A stretch of DNA of 64,000 nucleotides from Lucinisca nassula (taxonomy: Eukaryota > Mollusca > Bivalvia > Lucinida > Lucinidae), in contig OY757011.1 of NCBI GenBank assembly GCA_963580285.1, positions 121,303,846-121,367,845 of the forward strand. The letters are read 5' to 3'. Of this stretch, positions 44,232 through 55,357 are shown one piece after another. Each line of letters starts with the position of its first letter. The stretch's first letter is position 1. Under the pieces are notes generated by a model, which worked only from the letters and a program-made list of their open reading frames with translations, ran no database searches and was not told the origin of the DNA. The position numbers were made by a program, and so were the translations under genes.

Positions 44232-44454
44232 TTTTTATTTTAGTTTTACGGCCCTTTCAAGATTGTTTCACTCAAATCGAGCCGATCTTTAATCAGAGGT
44301 GGGCGAAACCCGGAGTACCGGAGAAAAACCACCTGACCTTCCGTTGCAGAACTTGGCGTCTCACATGTGACCCGAGCGAGGCTCGAACCACAGCGGTGAG
44401 AGAACTAATGATCAAGAGTCGGCGCTTTTAACCACTAGGCCACGGAGGCCCGTT
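44232..44454 (-). mobile_element. SINE-D, tRNA-headed, with 12-bp duplication
   Basis: On the minus strand, A box TGGCCTAGTGGT and B box GGTTCGAGCC, then a body with AGGTCAGGTGGTTTTTCTCC. TCTGAATCATGT is at 44220-44231 and 44455-44466. Related copies: about 46600-46770 and 48898-49108, the latter inside a PAL element. Confidence 0.88.
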
Positions 44455-44826
44455 TCTGAATCATGTACATGTACTTTCGTTTCGTGACTATTATATCTAA
44501 AGCATGATCTCACAATGTGCTAGTAACTTATCCTGTCTAGGAACAGTGAAGGGAACTGACTGGCCCAACATGACCTTAGCTGTTGACTGGGTATTGAAAC
44601 AAAAACTGTATCAGAGAACCCTTTTATTCTGTTTATTCTGTTGCAGTGTGTTGGAGTTTATCTGACTTAATATCAGGGAACTTCAATTAAGAAGGGCAAG
44701 AGGTTATTCCCTACTGTTTAATTGCTTCAAGCCTAGCTGACACTAGAATTTACTAGAATTTAATTATGCATCAAAATGAGCTAAGAATCTGCCTACATGT
44801 ACGAGTATAGTGCATCTTGCTTGGTT

Positions 44827-44846
44827 GAAGAAGAAGAAGAAGAAGA

Positions 44847-44936
<90 letters not shown>
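44827..44936. repeat. (GAA)n(GA)n purine tract
   Basis: About 8 GAA units then about 43 GA units, with no interruption. Both strands give meaningless long ORFs. Confidence 0.97.
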
Positions 44937-44940
<4 letters not shown>

Positions 44941-45036
44941 CAGATAAAAATAGGGGCTAAATTGCCCTTTAGGAGGCATTATCACTGTACTGGCTAAGAA
45001 TGAAGTAAAATTTATTTATCTGTTTATTTATTTTCA

Positions 45037-45337
45037 GTTTGTTCGTTTCATTTGAGGTTTAACGTCCCCGTCTACATTGTAAATGTCATTTTGGAGACGT
45101 TGCTTCCAATCTTGTGGGAATTTTACCAGACGTTGAGATGAAATGACATCTCAAGCCCTGTTGCCGAATGAAACCAATATGGTTTATAAGCATGGACGCT
45201 CAGACTCGCACCGCTTTTCCTGGGCAGGCTTAGATCCTCTAAGCGGTTTTCCAGTATTCGTGTGCGGGTCGTATTTAGCTCTGCGTGGAAGCATCGTGCA
45301 GCCCATCTATTTCTTCAAGCCCCGATGGGCGGGGGCC
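45037..45337 (-). mobile_element. SINE-B, near full length
   Basis: GAGGTTTAACGTCCCCGTC start (tail end) to AAGCCCCGATGGGCGGGGGC. Confidence 0.88.
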
Positions 45338-45369
45338 TTATTTATTTTAAGTATAATGGCCCATTGCGA

Positions 45370-46059
45370 GGCGGTTGAAACCAGTACCCACAATCCATCT
45401 TTTTTGCCGAAATAAGAAAAATAATGTATACCCCTGTAAACCCCAGTTTTACTGTATACAAGAAAAACGCCAAATGGCATTATGGACGGGCTTTTTAAAA
45501 AAGGTTTACCAAAAGCCAAAAGGTGAACCGAAAAAGGTAAACCGGGACGCGGACGCCCGGCCGCCCGCCCGACCGCCCGCCCGCCCGCACGGACATCGCT
45601 ATTCTAAAGGACGGAATTTTTCCTTGAAAAACCTCGTCCAAAAAGTGGGGTCAAAATTATATAGGCGTGCTTTCCTGATGATAAAATGTATTCGCTAGAT
45701 GGCAAACGGTGTAGAAGCCATCTGATCTGGACCTACATTGTTTGCAAAGGTAGACATTTTCGTGTTCAACGGGATAAGGACTAACAAAGGACAGACAGAC
45801 GCACAGAACCGTAGCAAAACAATGTGTCTCCTCCCCTTTCAGGGGAAGGGGCATAATAATAATAAAATAAATAAATAAATAAATAAATAAACTGTCAATG
45901 AAAAAAATGAACCTATAAATTCCGTCGTTGAGACTGATCTTTAAATCTTTTCCTAGTCATTCTTTCCCTTCCTCTGATTCAAGAAGCGCTTCTGGTGAAA
46001 AGGATGTGTGCACGTATACTCAAAATAAATAAATAGATAAATAAACTTTACTTCTGTTA
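45370..46059. repeat. PAL fragment, cassette tail, (AAAT)n
   Basis: PAL arm at about 45375-45470, CCGCCCGCCCG-rich tail at about 45548-45595, hairpin-cassette remnant at about 45700-45770, another tail ending GGGGCATAATAAT at 45855, and (AAAT)n at 45861-45892. No gene. Confidence 0.6.
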
Positions 46060-46345
46060 TCGGCCCCGCCCATCGGGGATGGCTGGATGATGCTTCCATG
46101 CAGAGCTGAAACCGACCCGCACACGAGTACTGCTAAACTGCTTATAGGATCTAAGCCTGCCCAGGCAAAGCGGTGCGAGTCGGCCAGTCCATGCTTATAA
46201 ACCCTGTTGGTATCATAATTGGGCGGCAGGGCTTGAGATGTCATTTCATCTCAATGTTGGGTAAAGTCCCACAAAATTGGAAGCAACGTTTCCAAAATGA
46301 CCTTTACAGTGTTGACGGGGGCGTTAAACCTCAAATCAAACAAAA
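46060..46345 (+). mobile_element. SINE-B, full length, 12-bp target duplication
   Basis: TTACTTCTGTTA at 46048-46059 and 46346-46357. Body and tail complete. Confidence 0.92.
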
Positions 46346-46599
46346 TTACTTCTGTTACTCAGAGATATTCTTAGCCAATGGCCCAATGCAGTGATAATGT
46401 CTCCCAAAGGGCAATTAAACCCCTATATTCTTCAAGAGCGACCCTAGCTATCTAATTGCTTAATCAGTGGCATTCGAGAGAAATGGCCATTAATCTGACT
46501 TTAATATAATTTATGTTGTTGTACTGATCAGTTGTAAGTTGATTTCTTACACAATGTTGCAATATGTAACTGATGTCAATGGCATGTACTTTGGTTTGT

Positions 46600-46770
46600 G
46601 TTTTACGGCCCTTTCAAGATTATTTCACTCATATCGAGTCGATCGTTAATCAGAGGTGGGCGGAAACCGGAATGCCCGGAGAAAAACCACCTGATCTTCC
46701 GTTGCAGAACTTGGCGTCTCGTACGTGACCCCAGCGAGGCTCGAACACACAGCGGTGAAAGACCTAATGA
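46600..46770 (-). mobile_element. SINE-D copy, head truncated
   Basis: CGAGGCTCGAACACACAGCG (B-box region reversed) and GGAGAAAAACCACCTGATCT match 44232-44454. A-box end missing. Confidence 0.8.
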
Positions 46771-46948
46771 CTAAGAGTCAGCGAGGTATGTACAAGATAG
46801 CCTGCCCCCAACAAAACGACTAAATACTTTTTTATATGTACATGTCTGGGCAAACAATGCAGACCCAGATCCGAGAGGAGCAGTATAAGGATCTGCATTC
46901 TTTGACATATGACGCCTATTCAAATAAATTGGTAAAATGTTTGCACCA

Positions 46949-47340
46949 AAATAAATAAATAAATAAATAAATAAAAACATAAATAAATAAATAAATAAAT
47001 AAATAAAAATAGAACCAATCTTTTCAGATAAAAATCGTGATATTTTTCATTTTCGAAATACAGACCGTGGGCACTCGAGAGAATCGCCTCGGCGAGGCTG
47101 TTTTTATGACTACCCACAATCTATGTTTTTGAGATAAAAATCCTGATAGTTTTCATGTTTCTGCTCAAACCACAGACCGTGAACACTCAATAGAATCGCC
47201 TCGGTGAGGCTGTTTTTACGATTAGCCACAATCTATGTTTTTAAGCAGAAAAAGAAAAATAATGCTTATCCGAGTCAACTCCAGTTTTACTATTTCAAAA
47301 TGGGGGTTAGGGGGTCAGAATTATTTAGATGTACTCGTAA
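46949..47340. repeat. (AAAT)n and two PAL centres
   Basis: (AAAT)n at 46949-47009. PAL centres AATCGCCTCGGCGAGGCTGT (about 47091) and ATCGCCTCGGTGAGGCTG (about 47198), each followed by ACAATCTATGTTTTTGAG-type arms. Confidence 0.75.
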
Positions 47341-47619
47341 TTTGTGACAATATACAGACCGCGAAGGTAAAGAAAATAAAAGCCAAATGTGAACCAAGCC
47401 CCCACCCCCACCCCACACACAAAAAATAGCCATGTTTTCGCTAACCCAACGACCCTGCTTCAGACACTGACTCTACTAGTTTTATCAATAAAGAACAAAA
47501 TAAAAATTAAAACACCAACCCTACCATTTTCAATATCCGATCCTACCCAGTGTCGTCTTTGCATTTTCCCATATTATTTTTGCGTTTTAAGTACATTTTT
47601 TTAGTTTTTGTCATTTATT

Positions 47620-47870
47620 GCCTTCAAAAATACAGAGCTGACTTTTTTGAGCATTTAAAATGAATTATGATATACAATCCAAGTCTCAACATGACAACTT
47701 TATTGACAAAAAACATGTACAAAAACAAAAATACATAAAAAAATACAAGCCCGATCCTGTATTTTTCGAGGGGAAAAAAAATGAAATAATAAAAAAAAGT
47801 TTCTCGCACCTACTGACCAAACTTTTTTTTCAGCATGATAGTAGAAGCACAACTATGTTTTATGCCTAGG
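47620..47870. repeat. Dispersed repeat related to 15291-15526
   Basis: Shares ACAGAGCTGACTTTTTT and AAAATGAATTATGATATAC and the AGTTTCTCGCACCTACTGAC / CAGCATG end. Confidence 0.6.
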
Positions 47871-47939
47871 TCAAGATATCAAACACTTGTTCTTAAACAT
47901 CGAGGCGGCTGCGTTTTTGTGATTGTCGTATTTCAAATC

Positions 47940-48140
47940 CGCAAAACGCGTTTGTGTCACACACTCAATGCGTATTGTTTTTCAGTAACTCCATCTGCGT
48001 CAGCATGCATACGCAATGTGTATTGTTTATCGATACGCTCAATGCGTCTGCATGATTAAAACTTCACAATACGCGCATTGCGTATTCGTTTCGTATATGC
48101 ACAATGCTTTTGCACACGTAAACTTTGTCACACACGTATT
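47940..48140. repeat. Cluster of CAATGCGTATTG-like words
   Basis: Direct and inverted variants (CTCAATGCGTATTGTT, ACGCAATGTGTATTG, ACAATACGCGCATTGCG, GCACAATGC) within 200 bp, irregular spacing. Confidence 0.55.
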
Positions 48141-48248
48141 TGCGTATTTTTGTTTATTTTGGCGACTTTTTCCTGTGTTTATAGAAGTTTATCGCAGTGA
48201 GGTCAGCAGGTTAGCCGTGAAACCTTGGCTGGAATCATGGGTCGGGCT

Positions 48249-48318
48249 CGGCAAACAGTGTAGACCCAGATCAGAAGCCGCAGAACGCGGCGTCTGATCA
48301 GGATCTACACTGTATGCT
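48249..48318. repeat. Isolated hairpin cassette
   Basis: CAAACAGTGTAGACCCAGAT against ATCAGGATCTACACTGTATG, tip CCGCAGAACGCGGCG. No TTAA or MITE ends nearby. Confidence 0.85.
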
Positions 48319-48539
48319 TACATTATAGGAATTTAAGGGACATACGCCGAAACCCGCAGTGTCTGATCAGGTTCTACATTGTTTGTGTACAGCACAGGAA
48401 TTTAAGGGTTGGACGAAACAGTCCAAGTCTAAGTCTAAGCCTGAGTGTTCATGCCCATTTCCCGTACCTACCACCAGAGACAATCGACCCACCAGTACTG
48501 TCAGTGCTTTGATTGTTGAATGGAAACAAAACTGCCAGT

Positions 48540-49140
48540 TTGCGTTGTGTATTTGCCTTATCATTAAGATAGCACACCCATGCGACATAGCGTATTTTCT
48601 GCACATCTTCTGATGAAAATCCGTGATATTTTTTCTAATTTATACTGCAAACATACGCTGTGGGTGCTCCCGGTTCAAGTACATTGTAAATTTTACCACC
48701 GAAAAATGAAAATTTTCAGAAGAAAAATTTCGATATTTTTCTTATTTCTACTCAAAACATAGATTGTTGGTTCTAACGAGTACCCACAACCTATGTCTTG
48801 GAGCAGAAATAAGAAAAATAATGCATACCCCCGTAACCACAGTTTTCTCTATATAAAGTGGGGTTTAGAGGGGTGTTCCGTTTCACGAGGGGACGTGGTT
48901 TTACGACCCTTTCAAGATTATTTCACTCATATCGAACCGATCGTTAATCAGAGGTTGGCGAAAACCGGAGTTACTGGAGAAAAACCACCTGACCTTCCGT
49001 TACAGAACCTGTCGTCTCACATGTGACCCGAGCAAGGATCGAACCATAGCGGTTAGAGACCTTATGATTAAGTGTCAGCGTTCTTACCGATTAGGCCACG
49101 GATGCCCCGATTGCACGGACTTGTTCAAGTAATGTATATC
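48540..49140. repeat. PAL copy interrupted by SINE-D
   Basis: PAL arms run from about 48565 through AACGAGTACCCACAACCTAT. The final GTTCATTTCACGGACTTG motif is split by SINE-D at 48898-49108 and resumes as GCACGGACTTGTTCAAG at about 49113. Confidence 0.75.
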
Positions 49141-49561
49141 CTCTAAACTCTTCTCGGAATATGCTACATTGGTTTCTCTTCATACTTTGCAGTTCTGTGG
49201 TGTATTCCTTGCTTTCAGAGAATAACTATTTCATAGAACATAGTCAGTAATGTTTTCAGGGTGCGCTTTTGGTGTCACACAATCCGATCCCTTCATCTCA
49301 TTTTGTTCGGTTGAAAAATAAGGACCGCCAGCGGTCGAAACAGGTTTACCATAAATGGCTATAGTAAAAATTTCAAATTCTTCGAACCTGCTGCATGTAT
49401 TTCAATGATTTTTAAATGGATGTCCCATTGTTGACTCTTCATCAGATTCCTTCAATTCAGTTTGATTGGTCGGAAACATGATTGGGAATTTTGTCAACAT
49501 TTAAATAGGTTTCGTAAAAAAAAAATATCTAAATTTGTGCAAAAAAAATGAAGGTCTACTA
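49141..49561. other. Non-coding, no gene seen
   Basis: No repeat or exon recognised. Confidence 0.4.
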
Positions 49562-49815
49562 CAGTGGCGATTTAGTTTTTGTTGTCCACGGAAACGGATG
49601 CAAAACTCTTTTCAACGATTTGAAAACGCAGCGTTTAGACCACGCTTAAACGATCGTTTACATTTTCAACCAATCAGATCATCGTTTCTGAAACGTTTCA
49701 AGCGTTTCGTATATCAACCAATCACATTAGCGTTCGAAAAACGCTGTCATGGAAACCGTTTCTGGTTTCATATGTTCTTTTTCGTTAACCAATAAAAATC
49801 TCGTAGACTCACTTT
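49562..49815 (+). mobile_element. MITE with CAGTGGCGAT end, CCAAT- and AAACG-rich
   Basis: Starts CAGTGGCGAT. Contains three CCAATC/ACCAATCA words and repeated AAACG/CGTTT. Sister copy, opposite orientation, at 59221-59505. The far end is not clearly inverted. Confidence 0.6.
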
Positions 49816-49950
49816 AATGATAATAATAATAATGATAATTAATAATAATGAATAAAAATAAAAATAAATAGTAATAATAATAATTATCATTATTATTATT
49901 ATTATTATTATTATTTATTACTATTTTGATTATTTTTATTATGAAACAGA
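49816..49950. repeat. (AAT)n/(ATT)n microsatellite
   Basis: Interrupted AAT then ATT runs, partly self-complementary. Confidence 0.9.
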
Positions 49951-50040
49951 AAATAGATAAAAAATAATAGCGAAATGATTTTAAGGTAAAGAGGATCTCC
50001 TGCAATAAACAGCAAATTGTGTTTAACAGAAAGAAAATGT

Positions 50041-50115
50041 TTCCGGATTCTGTAGCTCAGTCGGATGCGCGTTTGACTGTTGATCCAGATTCGCGGGTTC
50101 AATGCTTGCCGGTGA
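50041..50115 (+). mobile_element. Solitary tRNA-like head (SINE-A type)
   Basis: A box TAGCTCAGTCGG, anticodon-arm region TTTGACTGTTGATCCAG (loop CTGTTGA), B box GGGTTCAATGC (degenerate). No SINE body follows. Confidence 0.7.
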
Positions 50116-50429
50116 AAAACAAACTACATAAGAACCTTTCATACATGGACAAAACATTGAACGAGAAGACTCTGTTTTCTATAGTTTTCGAATGGTTTTT
50201 GTGAGGAAATTTATTGTTCTCACCCATTACGTACGGCCGCTATATTTTAGGAAAAAAAAATATACAATGAATTTGACATTTAACATGATTTTTCAGTATA
50301 TGTGATCTCAATAATTATCCGTCATCAAATTAACATTAGATGACAGATGTCTTCTTCAATCATCACGAAAACACGCCTTTATAAATTTGACTCTCTTAAA
50401 ACCACTTTTGTATTGAAAAACTTGGCTTG

Positions 50430-51165
50430 ACAGGGTTAATTATTTTACATTATTTCTACTCAAATAAAGACTGTGGGTAAACGTTAAACCCGCATCGCCA
50501 AGGCGGTTCTGACGAGTACCCACAATCTATGTTTTGAGTAGATATTTGGACAAAAATATCAGAACTTTTATCCCAAAATTTACAATTTTGTTGTAGAGTA
50601 GAAGTTTTCAATTTATTTGATTAGGCTTGTTTTCGTATTGGAACAAAAATAAATTGTATTTGAACTGTCAGAATCAGACACACGTTAATATTTTTTCTTC
50701 TTTTTTTATATTTCGGCGGTGAAAATATTTCATTTATAATTTTATAATATACTAATCAATTTATATCTGAAACAAATAAAAATCATCGCTTCACCTCATT
50801 ACAAAAACACGCACTTTCGTATTTTGAAAATTTTACCAAAAATCTAAGAAAAGTATTATATTTTTATTTTTTACAATAACACACCCGTGCGACATAGTGG
50901 ATTTCTTTTTCAGATCTCCAAAATGGCTACTTTTCTAATGAAAATCCGTGATATTTTTCATTTATGCTGCAAATATAGGTTGTGGGTGCTCGTTGGAACC
51001 GCCTCAATGCGAAGGTTCTAACGAGTACCCACAACCTATGTCTTGGAGCAGAAATAAGAAAAAATAATCTAAACCCCCGTTCACCCCCATTTTCTCGATA
51101 TAAAGTGAGGTTTAAAGGGGGGTTCATTTCACGGACTTTTTCACGCGATGATGTAAACCCATGTA
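50430..51165. repeat. Two PAL copies
   Basis: 50440-50540 (centre CCGCATCGCCAAGGCGG) and 50880-51165. The second is near complete: AAAATGGCTACTTTTCTAAT arm, centre AACCGCCTCAATGCGAAGG, CTCGATATAAAGTGAGGTTT arm, GTTCATTTCACGGAC end. Confidence 0.8.
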
Positions 51166-51479
51166 AATTCCAGTAATATTATATAAAAGTTTGGTTTAAG
51201 GGCTCAAAATAATATAGGCTTGTTTTCATGATGTCGTGAAAACACGGTATGTTCCTATTGTGAACAATAAATATGATCGCGATATCTTCACAGGGGCAGC
51301 CTGGACTCCTTTTTCAATATTCTTTTTTCATAAATGCCAAACAAATTTTGTCTAAAACATCAGAATTTTCACTCACGCTTCGCACTCGTGAAAATTCTGA
51401 TATTTTGAATTTACGCCACCTTAAACACTATTTTATTTTTGAGGCATTGATTCCCATTTTGAGTGTGTGTGTGTTTTTT

Positions 51480-51905
51480 ACCATACATTGAGATGAAATG
51501 ACATCTCAAGCCCTGTCGCCCAAACAAACAAAAATGGTTTATATGTAGGGACGGCCAGCCTCGAACCACTTTGGCTGGTCAGGCATAGATCCTGTAAGCG
51601 GTTTTCACATTTCAGTACTGATCATTGAAGAAATATATGGGCTGCATGATGCTTCCACGCAGAGCTGAATCCGGCCCGCACAATACTACCGGTAAACGAC
51701 TTAGAGAATCTAAGCCTGTCCAGAAACGACGGTGCGAGGCGGACCGCCCATGCTAATAAACCCTATTGGTTTCATTGGGCGACAGGGCTTGATATGTCAT
51801 TTCATCTCAATGTCGGGCAAAAATCCCACAAAATTGGAAGCAACGTCTCCAAAATGACATTTACAGTGTTGACGGGGACGTTAAACCTCATATCAAACAA
51901 AGAAA
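51480..51905. mobile_element. SINE-B fragment (-) followed by SINE-B (+)
   Basis: 51480-51611 is reversed and truncated. 51625-51905 is forward, flanked by TCAGTACTGATCA (51612) and TCAGTACTGGTCA (51906), a 13-bp duplication with one mismatch. The forward copy landed within the reversed copy. Confidence 0.78.
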
Positions 51906-52588
51906 TCAGTACTGGTCACGAACAGACTCAGTAAAACCGAGTCTGCTATTTTCGTTTATTTCGACTCGTATACATATATTGCATTCTGACATGCAGAACT
52001 CTAGTTAAATGTGAGATTGAGGGGTAGTGATTTGAATTGCCTCGGTGAGGCAAAACCCATTAATATCCACAACATTTTTTTCGGAGACATGAAGACGTTT
52101 ATCCTAAATTGTCATCAACTACCTTCTACCCCCCCCCCCACACACACACACACACACACTCTCTCTCTCTCTTCACCGTGTATGACATATGATAATTCTC
52201 GTGCTGTTCATAGAGGCGGATCTAATGTGGAGCCTCAATACGGTTTGTGCGTTGTTATTTTTTGGGAAATCATGAATTGTGTAAAGTCGATAGCATCGCC
52301 ATAATAACCATCTTTTTTGCTCGAAACACAGATTATGAGTGCTCCTTAGCATCCTACATCGTTGAGACAAAGGTATGGGGTTACAGGGATCTACAATATT
52401 TTCTTTATTTTTGCTAATTTAGAAATTAAAACATAGATTGTGGGTACTCGTTACCGAACACCAAACACAATGTTTGATAATATATCAAACAAATATCATT
52501 GTTTTTTATCGTCGGAAAACTGTCCGTTTTTTTTTTTTTTTGTTTTTGTTTCATTCGCTATGTCAACCGGTCTGATACCATTATGTCC
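51906..52588. other. Repeat remnants, no gene
   Basis: PAL fragments near 52030 and 52300-52460, poly-C/(CA)n/(CT)n at 52130-52170. Confidence 0.45.
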
Positions 52589-52899
52589 GCCGGCCTCGTT
52601 GGCTCAGTCGGATGCGCGTCTGACTGGTGATCAGGAGGACGCGGGTTCGACTCCCGCCGGGGTCGGCAACATTCTTTCGTGGAGATTGATCATGAAATCT
52701 TTTCTACGGTCATTCTCTCCCTTCCGCTGATTCAAGAAGGGCAGTTGTCAGTTTCTGGCGAAAGCATGTGCACTGTACTGGTTAACCGCTTACGTATAAG
52801 CCTGTCCAGGAAAGTGTGGATAGGTAAACTGACCGGCTCAAAAATGACCTAAATAGTGTTGTCTGGGCCGTTAAACTCCAATCCAAACAAACAAACAAA
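52589..52899 (+). mobile_element. SINE-A, full length, best-preserved tRNA head
   Basis: CCATTATGTCC at 52578-52588 and 52900-52910. The head folds: 5' GCCGGCCTCG pairs with 3' CGGGGTCGGC (10 bp, longer than a 7-bp tRNA stem). The anticodon stem TCTGA/TCAGG has loop CTGGTGA (anticodon position GGT). The T-arm is GCGGG-TTCGACT-CCCGC. A box TGGCTCAGTCGG matches consensus exactly. Ends (AAAC)n. Confidence 0.94.
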
Positions 52900-53030
52900 C
52901 CATTATGTCCACTAACATTTTAGGATGCAAAATTGTCACATTTTCCAGAGATTACAGGTTCTGGTAAAACTGCATCAGTCATACGGTTCTAATGAGTGCC
53001 CACAATCTATGTTTTTGGAAAAGGAGTAAG

Positions 53031-53695
53031 AATGTTGCCCGGCTGGCAGAACTTGCGACCCCTGATCACCAGCTAGACGCGCATCAGACTGAGCTACAGA
53101 TCCTCGAATTAATGTCGCCCGACCGGCAGCTACCGAACCCGCGACACCTGATCAACAGCCAGACGTACATCAGACTGTACTACAGGTCCCCGAATTAACG
53201 TTGTCCGACCGGCAGCTACCGAACCCGCGACACCTGATCAAGAGTCAGACGTACATCAGACGGTACTACAGGTCCCCGAATTAACGTTGTCCGACGGGCA
53301 GGTATACCAACCCGCGAATCCTGATCACCAGCAAGACGCACACCAGACTGTGAGACAGATCCACGAATTAATGTTACCCGACCAGAGGGTACCGAACCCG
53401 CGACATCTGATCACCAGTCAGATGCGCATCAGACTGTGCTACAGACCCACGAATTAATGTTGCCCGGTCGGCAGGTACCGAACTCGCAACCTGTGATCAC
53501 CAGTCAGACGCGCATCAGACTGCTACAGACCCACGAATTAATGTTGCGCGGTCGGCAGGTACCGAACTCGCAACCCCTGATCACCAGTCAGACGCGCGTC
53601 AGACTGCTACAGACCCACGAATTAATGTTGCCCGGCCGGCAGGTACCGAACTCGCAAACCCTGATCACCAGTCAGACGCGCATCAGACTATGCTT
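53031..53695 (-). repeat. Tandem array of eight tRNA-like units
   Basis: Unit starts (plus coordinates) at 53031, 53111, 53197, 53283, 53370, 53456, 53540 and 53624; lengths 80-87 bp. On the minus strand each has an A-box relative (TAGCACAGTCTGA type), anticodon arm TCTGACTGGTGATCAG, B-box relative GGTTCGGTACC and a CAACATTAATTCGTGG linker. This is the SINE-A head plus about 20 nt, iterated without the SINE body. The loop triplet is GGT in most units, GTT in unit 2 and CTT in unit 3. An open frame through it is repeat read-through. Confidence 0.9.
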
Positions 53696-54113
53696 CCGAG
53701 GCCTGCATAAAGCAAGTGTTCCAGTTTGTTTTAGGGAAAACTAATATCAGATTGCGTATTCCTAGGCTTTCGCATGCTTCGCTGTTACCGTCCAGTTAGC
53801 TATATTAAGGTCATATCGAGCCGGCCAGTCAGTTTCTAAGCCACTTATTGTTTCCTGGACCAACACCATTTAATCAGCACATTACACATTATATCACCAG
53901 AAAGTTGCATCTTGCCCTTTAGAATCGGTGGAAGCGAGGGATATTTCAGGATCAATCACCACGAAAGAAGTTTACTGGGCCCATCGGGGATAGAACCCAC
54001 TGCTCTGTGATCATCAGACCGGGTCACCGAGACCGATCACATGTGTAACCAATGGTTCTCTAGTAGAATTTGTACATATGTGCGTAGTTTAGGCTTTATC
54101 CTCGCTGGTCACA
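53696..54113. other. Non-coding; possible further tRNA-like remnant
   Basis: Near 53985-54045, minus strand, GGTCTCGGTGACCCGGTCTG followed by GTGGGTTCTATCCCC looks like another tRNA-derived head. Rest unrecognised. Confidence 0.4.
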
Positions 54114-54114
54114 C

Positions 54115-54152
<38 letters not shown>

Positions 54153-54165
54153 ACGTACGTCATAT

Positions 54166-54214
<49 letters not shown>

Positions 54215-54226
54215 CGGTTGTCACAC

Positions 54227-54262
<36 letters not shown>
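54114..54262. repeat. (GAT)n with regular interruptions
   Basis: Three GAT/ATG runs separated by ACGTACGTCATATATG or ACGGTTGTCACAC. The interruptions themselves repeat, so the whole block was duplicated. Confidence 0.95.
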
Positions 54263-54264
<2 letters not shown>

Positions 54265-54681
54265 ACGTACGTCATATATGTTTACCACTGCGAGTTGTAT
54301 ATGCGAATGATCTAACACCCTCCCCACCCCCCCCCCCCCCCCCCACACAAATATTATTAAAACATGGTGTATTTTGATTTTATAATACATTATTATTCAA
54401 CTCAACAACGTTACTATGGTTATTTCCTGCTTATTTTTTCCCACGAACGTATTAATGAGGAACTTGTATATTGAACAAGGCAGCTCTTTGATATCGGATT
54501 ACACGGGACGGTATTGAGAAGATGTGCGGTTACCTGCAGGGCATTAGGTTAGCAGCGGAATGACAGGTACATACTGAGACGCGTCACGGCAAAAGAAACC
54601 TATAGGGAAATGTCGGTATTTGTGTTGTCCGATTTCGATAAAGTGGTTTTTCCGTTGTACTAAATGTTTTATTTATATGCT

Positions 54682-54732
<51 letters not shown>

Positions 54733-54974
54733 TATTTATTTATCACCCGAGTGCTAAAATTTCAAGTGTCACATCATTAGAACGTAGTTTTCAGATGAAA
54801 AGTAATGTTTTCATCTCAATCCAAATTTAGATTGTAGGTGTTCGTTACAACCGCCCCAGTGAGACAGATCTAACGAGTGGCCACAAACAACGTTTATGGG
54901 CAGAAAAATGAAAAAAAAATGTATATTTCTGTAAATTCCAATTTACTATATAAAGTGCGCGACCGCGTGTGTGT
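54263..54974. other. Poly-C, (TTTA)n, PAL fragment; no gene
   Basis: Poly-C at about 54325-54345, (TTTA)n at about 54682-54740, PAL arm at about 54815-54960 with CCCCAGTGAGACAGATC centre. Confidence 0.6.
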
Positions 54975-55103
54975 GTTATTTCCTTACATGTTTTTTATTG
55001 TCTTCACTTGTCACTATTTCACCCAATTATGGTCTACACTATTTCCATATACATGTACATCCACACCAGCGTTGGATGATGATGAGTGTCATTATTATAA
55101 TTA

Positions 55104-55140
<37 letters not shown>

Positions 55141-55312
55141 TGAATCCGACAGAAAACAAAATCGGGAATGCCATACGTTATTTCCTTACATGTTTTTTAT
55201 TGTCTTCACTTGTCACTATTTCACCCAATTATGGTCTACACTATTTCCATATACATGTACATCCACACCAGCGTTGGATGATGATGAGTGTCATTATTAT
55301 AATTATTGTTAA

Positions 55313-55357
<45 letters not shown>

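Noticed and set aside
44764..44997. ORFs of Ser-Leu or Glu-Arg repeats
   Set aside because: Translations of the (GA)n microsatellite.
45143..45415. Recurring ORF beginning MTSQALLPNET and similar at several sites
   Set aside because: Each instance is a SINE-B copy; the shared peptide follows the SINE sequence and is frame-broken in most copies.
52589..52669. Functional tRNA-Thr(GGT)-like gene
   Set aside because: It is the head of SINE-A: a shared body and (AAAC)n tail follow, target duplications flank it, and the acceptor stem is over-long.
53031..53695. CRISPR array
   Set aside because: The whole 80-87 bp unit is conserved with no unique spacers, it contains Pol III box sequences, and the genome is eukaryotic.
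53436..53744. Repetitive 102-codon protein
   Set aside because: The frame is a read-through of the tRNA-like tandem array; the periodicity is in the DNA, not a protein constraint.
54115..54390. Poly-Met/Asp and poly-His/Ile ORFs
   Set aside because: Translations of the (GAT)n microsatellite.
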